Below are positions 1 to 8,115 of a DNA stretch of 64,000 nt, piece by piece. The notes under the pieces are model-generated. The model had not been told where the DNA came from and did not search any database. It saw nothing but the letters and a program-made list of their open reading frames with translations. This DNA comes from Holdemanella hominis. Lineage in GTDB: Bacteria > Bacillota_I > Bacilli_A > Erysipelotrichales > Erysipelotrichaceae. Made by a program: the position numbers and the translations under genes. Position 1 is the stretch's first letter; the number at the start of each line of letters is the position of its first letter. The stretch is taken from NCBI RefSeq assembly GCF_014306155.1, contig NZ_JACRWH010000002.1, positions 62,001-126,000 on the forward strand. The letters are read 5' to 3'.

Positions 1-371
1 TCACGAATCTTTTGTTTCATTACGTTTTTGGCAAGTACAACAGCCGCACGATCAAAATCCGTAAAATCTACTTCTTCTCCAACCATATCACCTAATTGAA
101 TGTTTGGATTTTCTTTTTGAGCTTCTTCCAGTTCGATTTCTAATTCATCATCTTCCACTTCTTCAACAGCCATACGCTCGTGATAAATGTGAATCGTTCC
201 ATCCTCAACATCCACACGAACATAAGCATCTGGAATTTCGATGTGTTTGCGGTAAGCCTTTGTCAAAGCTTCTTTTAAAGCATCTTCAACAATTTCTTTC
301 GTTAATTGACGATCTGTTTCAATGCCCTGTAGAGCTTTTGCTAAATCTGCAACTTTAATTTTTGGTTTCAT
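1..371 (-). CDS. nusA: Transcription termination/antitermination factor NusA (N-terminal part)
   Basis: Reading the minus strand from the ATG at 371 gives MKPKIKVADLAKALQGIETD followed by an acidic stretch and QLGDMVGEEVDFTDFDRAAV. This is the N-terminal RNA-polymerase-binding domain of NusA. The frame stays open to the window edge, so about 123 codons are visible and the S1/KH domains lie outside. The gene follows rimP by 10 nt in the same operon, the usual rimP-nusA arrangement. An SD-like AGGAGAAAA motif lies just upstream. NusA modulates pausing, intrinsic termination and antitermination. Confidence 0.93.
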   Translation of the reverse strand, partial: MKPKIKVADLAKALQGIETDRQLTKEIVEDALKEALTKAYRKHIEIPDAYVRVDVEDGTIHIYHERMAVEEVEDDELEIELEEAQKENPNIQLGDMVGEEVDFTDFDRAAVVLAKNVMKQKIR

Positions 372-381
372 CTTTTTTCTC

Positions 382-840
382 CTATACCTTTACAGCCGTC
401 ATAATCAGCTGAATGTTACTCTTTTCAATAGTGATCTTCTTAGTTCTTGTTTTATCACGATATGAAATCGTTACATCATTTTCTGTAGCTTCAATTAGAT
501 CACCGATGACTTGATCTAAGCCTTGTTTTGGATCTTTCATTTTGACAAAAACATATTTGCCAACTGCTCTTTGAATTTCTTCATCCGTACGAAGCTCTCT
601 TTCCGCTCCTGGCGAACAAACTTCAAGCATGTATTCTTTGGCATACCAGTCTTTTTCATCAAGCATTGTGCCAATCGCATCTGAGCAAGTTGCACAAGTA
701 TCCAAATCCATTGTACCGTCTTCTTTTTCAACCGAAACTCTTAATAATGGTGTACCTTGATTTGTAATCCATTCTAATTCATACAAATGGCATCCATTGT
801 CATTAAGAACTTCTTCAATCCATTCTTTAAGATTGTCCAT
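382..840 (-). CDS. rimP: Ribosome maturation factor RimP
   Basis: A 152-aa protein starting MDNLKEWIEEVLNDNGCHLY. It has the YELEWITNQGTPLLRVSVEK and LDTCATCSDAIGTMLDEKD segments typical of RimP, including the EVCSPGAEREL core. It assists 30S subunit maturation. An open frame extends upstream, but the ATG at 840 has a clear SD (CTAAGGAG) and the upstream extension crosses the leader hairpin and promoter, so 840 is preferred. First gene of the rimP-nusA operon. Confidence 0.93.
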   Translation of the reverse strand: MDNLKEWIEEVLNDNGCHLYELEWITNQGTPLLRVSVEKEDGTMDLDTCATCSDAIGTMLDEKDWYAKEYMLEVCSPGAERELRTDEEIQRAVGKYVFVKMKDPKQGLDQVIGDLIEATENDVTISYRDKTRTKKITIEKSNIQLIMTAVKV

Positions 841-865
841 ACATTTCTCCTTAGTAGCAAAATAT

Positions 866-889
866 AAGGAGTGGTACAACCCACTCCTT
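866..889 (-). promoter_or_regulatory. Stem-loop in rimP leader
   Basis: A perfect 9-bp inverted repeat (AAGGAGTGG / CCACTCCTT) separated by 6 nt, lying between the rimP promoter and its start codon. It is followed on the minus strand by ATATTTTG, a weak U-tract. One arm carries an AAGGAG sequence like the true SD. It may be a leader attenuator or an RNA-stability structure; the sequence alone does not decide. Confidence 0.55.
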
Positions 890-907
890 GAATTTCTATA
901 CAATTTA

Positions 908-936
908 TTTATAGCACAAAAAAGCTTTTTTTGCAA
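908..936 (-). promoter_or_regulatory. Promoter of rimP-nusA operon
   Basis: Minus-strand -35 TTGCAA (936-931), 17-nt spacer and -10 TATAAA (913-908), immediately after the gmk stop. It predicts a transcript starting near 901 with a leader of about 60 nt containing the 866-889 hairpin. The spacer includes an A7GCT6 palindrome. Confidence 0.7.
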
Positions 937-1515
937 CTATTTGTTTTCTTCAAGCTCAACATGACGAAGAATAATCGTCTTGATTAGCTCAGCTGCAAGC
1001 TTTGGATCATCATTGCATACAATATATTTGTATTGTGATACCATTTTCATTTCGTTGCTAGCCTTGGCAAGACGTTGTTGAATGATTTCTTCAGGCTCAG
1101 TGCTACGACCACGAATACGTCTTTCCAATTCCTCCATTGAAGGTGGAATAATAAAGATAGAAATCGCATCCGGACACTTTTCCTGGACTTGAATCGCTCC
1201 CTGCACTTCAATTTCCAATAAGACATTCTTTCCTTCATCGCGCAAGCGATTGACTTCCTTTAAAGGTGTTCCATAATAGTTTCCGACAAACTCGGCCCAC
1301 TCTAAAAGTCCACCTTCTTGAATGGCTTTTTCAAAATCTTCACGTGTTGAGAAGAAATAATCTCTTCCATCCACTTCTCCAGCACGTGGTTTACGTGTTG
1401 TCATTGATGTGGAATACGCTAAATTTAGGCGTTCATCTGTTTCAAAATATTTTCGAATTGTCCCTTTACCAACACCACTAGGACCGCTCAAAATGATTAA
1501 TAGACCTCTTTGCAT
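937..1515 (-). CDS. gmk: Guanylate kinase
   Basis: A 192-aa protein starting MQRGLLIILSGPSGVGKGTI. The P-loop GPSGVGKGT, the GMP-binding region TTRKPRAGEVDGRDYFFSTR and the RRIRGRSTEPEEII lid are all present. It phosphorylates GMP to GDP. The frame is open 19 codons further upstream, but the promoter -10 box lies at 1549-1544, so the transcript should begin near 1537 and only the ATG at 1515 fits. Divergent from rqcH, an arrangement also seen in other Firmicutes. Confidence 0.96.
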   Translation of the reverse strand: MQRGLLIILSGPSGVGKGTIRKYFETDERLNLAYSTSMTTRKPRAGEVDGRDYFFSTREDFEKAIQEGGLLEWAEFVGNYYGTPLKEVNRLRDEGKNVLLEIEVQGAIQVQEKCPDAISIFIIPPSMEELERRIRGRSTEPEEIIQQRLAKASNEMKMVSQYKYIVCNDDPKLAAELIKTIILRHVELEENK

Positions 1516-1543
1516 GACAATCTTGCTCTCCCTCTTTTCATCC

Positions 1544-1595
1544 ATTTTACAAGTCCAAACCATGTGTGTCAAATTTAATTTAACTATGTTATAAT
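1544..1595. promoter_or_regulatory. Overlapping divergent promoters for gmk and rqcH
   Basis: Minus strand (gmk): TTGACA (1572-1567), 17 nt, TAAAAT (1549-1544). Plus strand (rqcH): extended -10 TGtTATAAT (1587-1595). A 17-nt spacer places the rqcH -35 on the same hexamer, 1567-1572, read as TGTCAA. The two promoters therefore share their -35 position and polymerase should occupy only one at a time. Confidence 0.7.
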
Positions 1596-1620
1596 TCTTA
1601 TCAGACTAAGGAGGTCCACT

Positions 1621-3255
1621 ATGGCTATTGACGGATTATTTTTATACAATATTCAAGAAAAATTAAACGCATATACCCCATGTAAAATTGGTAAAATACA
1701 AAATATCAGCGATGAAGAAATATTGATTCATCTACACACACGAAATGAAGGAAACCAAAAGCTTGTCATTAATGTACATTCCAACACAAACCGTGTATAT
1801 ATTGCAAACTTTATTCCTGGCATTCAACCAGAACCATCCAACTTTGTAATGGTCTTAAGAAAGCTCTGCTCACAAGCCATTGTCGAATCTTTTGAACAAG
1901 TTGGCTATGACCGCATTTTATGTTTACACTTATCTTGTCGCAATGAATTTCAAGACCTTGTGAAATACGATCTAAATATCGAACTTATGGGGAAATACGC
2001 CAATATGATCTTAGTCAAAGATGATGTAATTGTAGATGCATTAAAACGGATTCCCGTATATGAAAATGCCAAACGATTCATCCATCCAGGCGCAAAGTAT
2101 GTAGCTCCTGCTCAACCGGAAAAGAAAAATCCGTTTGAGATCCAAGATATCGATTTAGATCAAAGTCTTGTTAAACAGATCTATGGCTTTTCACCATTAC
2201 TATCCAATGAATTTATGTATCGCATAAAAAACAACGAAAAATACATCAATATATTAAATGAACTTATTACTTCTAACACTTTATATATCTATCAAAAAGA
2301 TTTTCATTGTATTGAACTCAAACATTTAAATGAACAACCAAATACCTATACGATCATGGAAGGGCTAAATCATTTATATGAAGAAGATGAACAAAAAAAG
2401 CGGATCAAAGAACAATATGGCGATATTATTCGTACTGTAGAAAAGGAAAAATTGAAACAAACAAAAAAGCTTCCAAAGCTAGAACAAGCCTTAGAAGATG
2501 GAAAAGACTATCATAAATATCAAGAATATGGTGATTTGATCTTTGCGTATATGTACCAGATTCAAAAAGAAAAAACAATTGTATTACCTTCTTTTGAAAC
2601 CAATGAAGATGTAACAATTCCAATTGATATGCGTTACGATCTAAAAACAAATGCGAATAAATATTATCAGAAATATCATAAGATGAAACGTAGTTTAGTG
2701 ATCTTAGAAGAACAAATTGAACAATGTAAACAAGATATTGAATACTATACACAACTCGAAGAACAGCTTCAATACTGCAGTGTCTTTGATGCTGGGGAAA
2801 TTCGAGAGGAACTTGTTAAACAACGTGTATTGATGCCTAAAAAGGACAATAAACGTAAAAAGAAGAACAATAAGCCAAATGTCCTTCATTTAGAATTTGA
2901 TGATTGTGAAATCTATGTAGGTAAAAATAACATTCAAAATAACTATGTGACACACCAAGTCTCTAGAAAGAACGATTTATGGTTCCATGTGAAAGACTAT
3001 CACGGTTCGCACGTACTATTAAAGAGTGAAGACTTTACCGAACCACAAATTCGATTATGCGCAATGTTAGCCGCGTATTACTCAAAAGGTAAAGATTCAA
3101 GTTCCGTACCCGTAGATTATTGTTTGATCTCACAAATTAAAAAGGTACCTGGATCTAAGATTGGTTTTGTGACAATGAAATCCAATAAGACCATTTATAT
3201 TGACCCAGATGAAAATCATTTATTAGAAATCATTAAAAATCATCAAATAAAGTAA
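1621..3255 (+). CDS. rqcH: Ribosome quality control factor RqcH (NFACT family)
   Basis: A 544-aa NFACT protein, full length for Rqc2/RqcH. The N-terminal NFACT-N domain starts MAIDGLFLYNIQEKL. A charged helical coiled-coil middle spans about residues 240-400. The C-terminal NFACT-R domain contains NDLWFHVKDYHGSHVLLK near residue 455. RqcH binds obstructed 50S subunits and recruits tRNA-Ala for alanine tailing of stalled peptides. Older annotations call such proteins fibronectin-binding. The start has the SD AAGGAGG. The window also carries ylmH, a relative of the RqcP elongation cofactor. Confidence 0.94.
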   Translation: MAIDGLFLYNIQEKLNAYTPCKIGKIQNISDEEILIHLHTRNEGNQKLVINVHSNTNRVYIANFIPGIQPEPSNFVMVLRKLCSQAIVESFEQVGYDRILCLHLSCRNEFQDLVKYDLNIELMGKYANMILVKDDVIVDALKRIPVYENAKRFIHPGAKYVAPAQPEKKNPFEIQDIDLDQSLVKQIYGFSPLLSNEFMYRIKNNEKYINILNELITSNTLYIYQKDFHCIELKHLNEQPNTYTIMEGLNHLYEEDEQKKRIKEQYGDIIRTVEKEKLKQTKKLPKLEQALEDGKDYHKYQEYGDLIFAYMYQIQKEKTIVLPSFETNEDVTIPIDMRYDLKTNANKYYQKYHKMKRSLVILEEQIEQCKQDIEYYTQLEEQLQYCSVFDAGEIREELVKQRVLMPKKDNKRKKKNNKPNVLHLEFDDCEIYVGKNNIQNNYVTHQVSRKNDLWFHVKDYHGSHVLLKSEDFTEPQIRLCAMLAAYYSKGKDSSSVPVDYCLISQIKKVPGSKIGFVTMKSNKTIYIDPDENHLLEIIKNHQIK

Positions 3256-3285
3256 AAGAGATGGAAAATTCCATCTCTTTCTTTT
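3256..3285. terminator. Bidirectional terminator between rqcH and rnfB
   Basis: An inverted repeat AAAGAGATGGAA...TTCCATCTCTTT directly after the rqcH stop, followed by T-rich sequence on the plus strand. A-rich flanking sequence gives a U-tract on the minus strand, so it can serve both convergent genes. Confidence 0.85.
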
Positions 3286-3592
3286 ATCCTTTTACTTCGA
3301 CTGTAGAACCATCAGGACCCGGTGTGTTTTTCAAGTAATCAATGATTTCTTGACGCTTCTCCGCTTTACAAGGCTTACATGCGATATGATCCATATCACC
3401 TGTTACCAAGGCTTCAGCCATACCACTACATCCAGGGAATCCACAACCTCCACAGTTATATCCAGGTAGTAATGATGTTACTTTTTCTACACGTACATCT
3501 GCTTCTACTTTTAAATATTTGTCGGCAACACCTAAACCTAAGCCAAGTACTGCACCAAGTACAAGCATCATAATTACGGCTACGATTACCAT
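3284..3592 (-). CDS. rnfB: Short RnfB-like iron-sulfur subunit of the Rnf complex
   Basis: 102 aa: an N-terminal membrane helix (about residues 2-22), then the RnfB-type cluster motif NCGGCGFPGCSGMAEAL with Cys 47, 50, 55 and 72 (plus Cys 75). The protein ends soon after this domain. Typical RnfB subunits continue into ferredoxin-like 4Fe-4S modules (CxxCxxCxxxCP), which are absent here and not encoded immediately downstream, where rqcH ends convergently. It is the last gene of the rnf operon. No frameshift remnant of a ferredoxin domain was seen, so it looks like a genuinely short subunit. Confidence 0.88.
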   Translation of the reverse strand: MVIVAVIMMLVLGAVLGLGLGVADKYLKVEADVRVEKVTSLLPGYNCGGCGFPGCSGMAEALVTGDMDHIACKPCKAEKRQEIIDYLKNTPGPDGSTVEVKG

Positions 3593-3594
3593 AT

Positions 3595-3777
3595 TTATTC
3601 TCCCTTCACTTGATTGTGAGCTGGATTGTTTGTACAGGCATAATCCTTACATCCATCACAATCCGCTTTTAAATCTTCACACCCTTCAGGTTTGGGTGTT
3701 TTTTTATTCATTAAGTACAAAACAATATAGATAGCGACTAATGCGCCAAAGAACAATATTGCCAATAAGTATTTCAT
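3595..3777 (-). CDS. Small cysteine-rich single-pass membrane protein in rnf operon
   Basis: A 60-aa protein with one membrane helix (about residues 3-23), a basic KK, then a Cys cluster at 33, 40, 43 and 48 (C-x6-C-x2-C-x4-C). Its ATG overlaps the rnfA stop (TAATG) and rnfB starts 2 nt after its stop, so it is translated as part of the operon. The layout (helix plus short Cys tail) recalls NqrM, a maturation factor of the related Na+-NQR, and FeoB-associated Cys-rich proteins. I see no proof of homology. A role in delivering or holding metal for RnfB or for the RnfA/RnfE cluster is inference. Confidence 0.75.
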   Translation of the reverse strand: MKYLLAILFFGALVAIYIVLYLMNKKTPKPEGCEDLKADCDGCKDYACTNNPAHNQVKGE

Positions 3778-4352
3778 TATACAATTCCTGTAAAGCAAGA
3801 GAAAGCCATAGCCATGATGGCAGCCACAATCAATGCGATTGGATTCCCAACAAAGGCATTTGGAACTTCACTTTGTTCTAGTCTTTCACGAATTGTAGAG
3901 AAAATGAATAATACAAGGGCAAATCCTAATGGAGTACCGATTGAGTATACTAACATTTGTGCAAAATTATAACTACTAGAAATATTTACTAAACATACAT
4001 TTAAAACAACACAGTTTGTCGTAATCAATGGTAAGTAAACACCTAATGATTTATAAAGTGCTGGACTTGTCTTTTTAATGAACATTTCTGTTAATTGAAC
4101 TAAAGAAGCGATTACCAAGATAAATGTAATCAAATCCATAAATTCAAGTTGTAAAGGTACAAGTACTAAATAATAAAGTGCATATGTAACAAGTGCTGCA
4201 ACAACGATAACGAAGACAACGGCAACACCCATACCGATTGCTGAGCTTTTCTTTTTAGAAACACCCATGAATGGGCACATACCTAAGAATTGAGTTAAGA
4301 TAACGTTGTTAACTAAAACACTCGTTACTAAAAGTGCCATTAATTCACCCAT
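3777..4352 (-). CDS. rnfA: Rnf complex membrane subunit RnfA
   Basis: A 191-aa polytopic membrane protein. It carries the family signature NNVILTQFLGMCPFMGVSKK near residue 15 and a second half with TTNCVVLNVCLV. These Cys residues correspond to the intramembrane iron-sulfur site formed with RnfE. RnfA and RnfE are inverted-topology homologues that form the core of the ferredoxin:NAD+ oxidoreductase. It starts one base after the rnfE stop region, and its stop overlaps the next ATG. Confidence 0.95.
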   Translation of the reverse strand: MGELMALLVTSVLVNNVILTQFLGMCPFMGVSKKKSSAIGMGVAVVFVIVVAALVTYALYYLVLVPLQLEFMDLITFILVIASLVQLTEMFIKKTSPALYKSLGVYLPLITTNCVVLNVCLVNISSSYNFAQMLVYSIGTPLGFALVLFIFSTIRERLEQSEVPNAFVGNPIALIVAAIMAMAFSCFTGIV

Positions 4353-4353
4353 C

Positions 4354-5013
4354 TTACTTTTCCTCCTTCGCTGCAGCCTCTTCTTTTGCTGTTACATGTT
4401 GTTTATAAGCACCAACAGCAGCGGCTAAAACCGCAAATGTAATGAAGGCTCCAACACTAGATCCAAAGATACTCACTGTGAAGTCTTCGGGAATAATGTG
4501 TAAGTTTAACCAAACTTGCGCTTCGTTAAATGGATTTACCACTTTGATTCCACCTGTTGAAATCAATTCACGAATAAATGACATCGCTAATACTGCTAGA
4601 GTATATCCTAGACCCATTCCTAAACCATCAAGAGCTGAATCTAAAACACCGTTTTTACTTGCGAAAGCTTCTGCACGCCCCAAGATGATACAGTTAACTA
4701 CAATCAACGGAATGAATACACCTAAACTTGTATTTAAACTTGGCGCATAGGCTTGAATCAACATTTGAATGATTTTTACCAATGTGGCGATGATGACAAT
4801 ATAAACGGGAATACGAATTTCATCTGGCGTAATTTTACGAACACATGAAATAATCACGTTGGACATGATTAATACGATAATAACACTAACACCCATACCA
4901 ATCGCATTGTTTACAGTTGTAGTGATGGCTAGTGTTGAACAAATTCCTAAGAACAATGAGAATACTGGGTTATCTTTTATTAAACCCGCTTTAAAGTTTT
5001 CAAAACGATTCAT
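4354..5013 (-). CDS. rnfE: Rnf complex membrane subunit RnfE
   Basis: 219 aa, starting MNRFENFKAGLIKDNPVFSL. Typical RnfE motifs are FLGICSTLAITTTVNNAIGM and FIPLIVVNCIILGRAEAFA, with about six membrane helices. A charged Lys/Ala/Glu tail ends the protein. Partner of RnfA in the membrane core. SD AGGAGGTTATCTAG precedes the ATG. Confidence 0.95.
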   Translation of the reverse strand: MNRFENFKAGLIKDNPVFSLFLGICSTLAITTTVNNAIGMGVSVIIVLIMSNVIISCVRKITPDEIRIPVYIVIIATLVKIIQMLIQAYAPSLNTSLGVFIPLIVVNCIILGRAEAFASKNGVLDSALDGLGMGLGYTLAVLAMSFIRELISTGGIKVVNPFNEAQVWLNLHIIPEDFTVSIFGSSVGAFITFAVLAAAVGAYKQHVTAKEEAAAKEEK

Positions 5014-5026
5014 CTAGATAACCTCC

Positions 5027-5536
5027 TTACTTTAATGTATCGACAAGTTTTGCCGCTTCATGAATACCACTAACAACAGGACCAGAAGAAACAGTCGCAC
5101 CAGAAATTGTATCCAATTCACCAGTCGCATTTTTTCCTTCTAGAGATTTCTTAAATGGAGCTTCTGTTACTTTCGAACCTAAGCCCTTAGTATCTCCATT
5201 GCTGATGGCATTGTATTTGTCGATTTTCTTACTGTCTTTATCAATAGAAACTAAGAATACTGTTCCTTCTTTATATCCACTTACACTCATGTTAAAGATA
5301 TAAACGTTTTTATATTCATAAACCTTTTGAACTGTATTAGAATCCAATGTTGCATCGACCACTTTAAAATCATTTGCGTTCGCATCTGGATACATAGCTA
5401 ATAATGATTCTTTTTCTTGTTTTTCATTATTTGCAGCAATAACAGGGGCAGTCATTTGATTCGCAAATGCCAAGGCACCACCTGCAACGGCTGAAACAAT
5501 AGCCAAGAATAAACCTAAATGTACGATCTTGTTCAT
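5027..5536 (-). CDS. rnfG: Rnf complex flavoprotein subunit RnfG
   Basis: A 169-aa protein with an N-terminal membrane anchor (about residues 5-25) and an extracytoplasmic FMN-binding domain. The flavinylation motif ISGATVSS lies at residues 144-151, with Thr148 as the expected covalent FMN site. ApbE, encoded divergently at 8116, is the enzyme known to attach FMN to this motif. The start overlaps the rnfD stop by 4 nt. Confidence 0.95.
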   Translation of the reverse strand: MNKIVHLGLFLAIVSAVAGGALAFANQMTAPVIAANNEKQEKESLLAMYPDANANDFKVVDATLDSNTVQKVYEYKNVYIFNMSVSGYKEGTVFLVSIDKDSKKIDKYNAISNGDTKGLGSKVTEAPFKKSLEGKNATGELDTISGATVSSGPVVSGIHEAAKLVDTLK

Positions 5537-6675
5537 AGTGTTACCTCCACTGTTTCAACAACAGCTGCAGTTTCAGGAACAGCATCTACCTTTTGAATGG
5601 AACTAGCTGCATAGAAGCTTATAGCTAAACCAATCAAAGCTAGACATGCACAAACAATTCTTGATTTTTTTACCAATTCCAATTGTTTTCCATCGAAATA
5701 AGATTCGATCCAAGGTGTAAACATATTCATCAATAAGATGGAATATAAGCATCCTTCTGGAAGATTTGCTTTTAAACGAACTAAAGTTGTTAAAATTGCT
5801 GCACCCATCGCAAATACAACACGACCACTTGCACTTGTTGGACTAGTGACTGGATCTGTCAACATAAATACAGCACCAAAAATAACACCACCTGTTAATA
5901 AGTGTAATAATGGATACCAAATAACAGCTGGAATTCCATGGTATGAATCAATGCCTGTAATAGCCGCTACAACGGCTGTTAATACAAAGATTGTTCCTAA
6001 ATAAACAACGGGAACTCTCCAATCAATAATTTGACGAACCGCAAGTACTACACCAATAATCAAAATCAAGATTGAGAATGTTTCACCAATAGATCCAGGA
6101 TATGTACCTAAAGCTAGACCTGCAAAGCCTCCATATTGAGACAAGAATGAATCCAATACAGTTGCATTGCTTGGTAACCAATGGTATGTGCTCGCAATCA
6201 CTGTTGTTGGTGTTGCTTGTGAAATTAGGCCTACACTCACACCTGTAAAAGCTTGTAGAATCACAGCACGTCCTACAGCTGCAGGGTTAAAGATGTTTTG
6301 TCCAAAACCACCAAATAATAATTTCGCAAGTACAATTGCGAATACTGTCGCAATAATAACTGCATAACAAGACATATTCACAGGTACCATTAAAGTTAAA
6401 ATGATAGCTGTTACCCATCCAAATGAGCTCTTTAAGAAAGTTTTAACATCTTTCTTCATAATCTTTGCGAAAATGGATTCGCAAACGAATGTAGTAATTA
6501 AAGAACAAGCTAATAAAAGAACACAATGTAAAGCAGCACTAGCTCCCCATGCAGAGGCATAGTAAATAACGGCTGCTGCAAACACAACAAGTAAACTTAA
6601 AGATAATTCTTTCATGATACGTTGTGTTGACAAGTTATTCTTAATGCTTGGACTTACATGAAAAGTAAATTTCAT
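5533..6675 (-). CDS. rnfD: Rnf complex membrane flavoprotein subunit RnfD
   Basis: A 380-aa polytopic NqrB/RnfD protein. The family signature NIFNPAAVGRAV is at about residues 127-138, and TDPVTSPTS is in the second half. The usual flavinylation motif SGATP appears here as SQATPTT (residues 152-158), with Thr155 the likely FMN acceptor. The Gly to Gln change in that motif is unusual. Four-base overlap with rnfG. Confidence 0.94.
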   Translation of the reverse strand: MKFTFHVSPSIKNNLSTQRIMKELSLSLLVVFAAAVIYYASAWGASAALHCVLLLACSLITTFVCESIFAKIMKKDVKTFLKSSFGWVTAIILTLMVPVNMSCYAVIIATVFAIVLAKLLFGGFGQNIFNPAAVGRAVILQAFTGVSVGLISQATPTTVIASTYHWLPSNATVLDSFLSQYGGFAGLALGTYPGSIGETFSILILIIGVVLAVRQIIDWRVPVVYLGTIFVLTAVVAAITGIDSYHGIPAVIWYPLLHLLTGGVIFGAVFMLTDPVTSPTSASGRVVFAMGAAILTTLVRLKANLPEGCLYSILLMNMFTPWIESYFDGKQLELVKKSRIVCACLALIGLAISFYAASSIQKVDAVPETAAVVETVEVTL

Positions 6676-6686
6676 TTGAATCCTCC

Positions 6687-7979
6687 CTACTTTTTCTTAA
6701 GCATAACAATACGTTTTGCCTTACGAACATTTTCAGTTACATCGATATGAGATGGACAAATATATGTACACATTCCACATTCGATACAACTCATAACGCC
6801 ACGTTTTGACATTTCGTCAACGTCATTGGCTTTTAATGCAGCTGTAATTCTTACTGGCTGTAAACCACTTGGACAATGATCACTACATTTACCACAACGT
6901 AAACATGCGATCGCATCATCGTTTGCAGCTGGAAGTACAGTTAATGCATTCATAGCACGATCAACGACGAACATATCATTGACAATGGTTTTACCCATCA
7001 TAGGTCCACCTGAAATCAAGCGGACAGTATCTTGTGTATATCCACCACAAGCTTCGATGATTTCACTAACAGGCATACCAACTGGTACACATACGTTATG
7101 AGGATCTTTTACGCATTCACCACTAACCGTTAGATTCTTTTGTGTGATGGCTTCTCCTTTTTCAAAGGCTTTCGCAATCGCGATGGCACTTGAAGCATTT
7201 CCAATGATAGCACCCGCTTCTGCAGGTAATCCACCATATTCTTTATGTAATACTTCACGCACTAAAACACGTTCCCAACCCATTGGATACACATCAGGGA
7301 CTGGACGAACCTCAACTCCAGCCGCATCTGTCAATACAGATTTTACTTTTTCAATTAAATCTGGGTGAGATTCTTTGATGCAAATGTAAACCATTTTGGC
7401 TTCAGCCATTTTCTTCATGATTTTTGCACCTGTAACTAAATCTTTGGCATCATCCATGACAGATCGGTAATCGGCTGTGATGTATGGTTCACATTCAACG
7501 GCATTGATCAAAACATAATCAACTCCATCTGGTTTCATATATTTTACATAGGTTGGGAAACCAGCTCCACCTAAACCAACAATACCTGCATTCTTTACAA
7601 AATCAACACACTCTTGGCGAGTAGCACTTTGCCAGTCTAATGGCGCAAAAGATTGAACTTTCGTTTGTTTAAAATTGCATTCAATCACCATGTGATTTTG
7701 TGGACGCAAAGAATTGTGCATACGCTTAACAATTCCTTTGTAAGTTCCAGAAACACTTGAATAAATTGGCACATAAAAACCTGACTTTGTTTCAGCCAGT
7801 TTTGTTCCAACCGATACAGTATCACCCTCTTCGACAAGAATATCAAAGTCTAAAGTACGGCCTGCAACCAAAGGAATATAGACTTCCTTTTTAGGCATAA
7901 GATGTAATAATTCAGACTTTTCTGTCAATTCTTTTTTACCACGGATATGCTGTCTCATTGGTCCTAAAAATAGTGACAT
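6687..7979 (-). CDS. rnfC: Rnf complex NADH/iron-sulfur subunit RnfC
   Basis: 430 aa. The N-terminal barrel-sandwich region is followed by the FMN/NADH-binding fold with GLGGAGFPTYVK and NAVECEPYIT. Two 4Fe-4S motifs are at the C-terminus: CLRCGKCSDHCP (about 359) and CIECGMCTYICP (about 398). This subunit exchanges electrons with NAD(H). The ATG at 7979 follows the SD GGGAGGT; the open frame upstream has no better start. First gene of the operon. Confidence 0.96.
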   Translation of the reverse strand: MSLFLGPMRQHIRGKKELTEKSELLHLMPKKEVYIPLVAGRTLDFDILVEEGDTVSVGTKLAETKSGFYVPIYSSVSGTYKGIVKRMHNSLRPQNHMVIECNFKQTKVQSFAPLDWQSATRQECVDFVKNAGIVGLGGAGFPTYVKYMKPDGVDYVLINAVECEPYITADYRSVMDDAKDLVTGAKIMKKMAEAKMVYICIKESHPDLIEKVKSVLTDAAGVEVRPVPDVYPMGWERVLVREVLHKEYGGLPAEAGAIIGNASSAIAIAKAFEKGEAITQKNLTVSGECVKDPHNVCVPVGMPVSEIIEACGGYTQDTVRLISGGPMMGKTIVNDMFVVDRAMNALTVLPAANDDAIACLRCGKCSDHCPSGLQPVRITAALKANDVDEMSKRGVMSCIECGMCTYICPSHIDVTENVRKAKRIVMLKKK

Positions 7980-8009
7980 ATAAATCCTACCTCCCATTTA
8001 TACTTTTTA

Positions 8010-8038
8010 ATCATAGGCCTTTTTTTTCACAAGTTCAA
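8010..8038 (-). promoter_or_regulatory. Promoter of rnf operon
   Basis: Minus-strand -35 TTGAAC (8038-8033), 17-nt spacer, -10 TATGAT (8015-8010), about 30 nt ahead of the rnfC start codon. Confidence 0.7.
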
Positions 8039-8080
8039 GAATTTTTTGACAATTTCCCATAATTCAGGTAAGTACTTACA

Positions 8081-8109
8081 TTTACATTAAATGGAAAACA
8101 TTTTATAAT
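8081..8109 (+). promoter_or_regulatory. apbE promoter, predicted leaderless
   Basis: -35 TTTACA (8081-8086), 17-nt spacer, -10 TATAAT (8104-8109). Only 6 nt (ACTTTT) separate the -10 box from the apbE ATG at 8116. Transcription would therefore begin at or next to the A of the start codon, leaving no room for a Shine-Dalgarno. Confidence 0.75.
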
Positions 8110-8115
8110 ACTTTT

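Noticed and set aside
104..358. Plus-strand ORF antisense to nusA
   Set aside because: Shadow of the coding strand: no SD, composition follows the nusA codons, and nusA is clearly recognised on the other strand.
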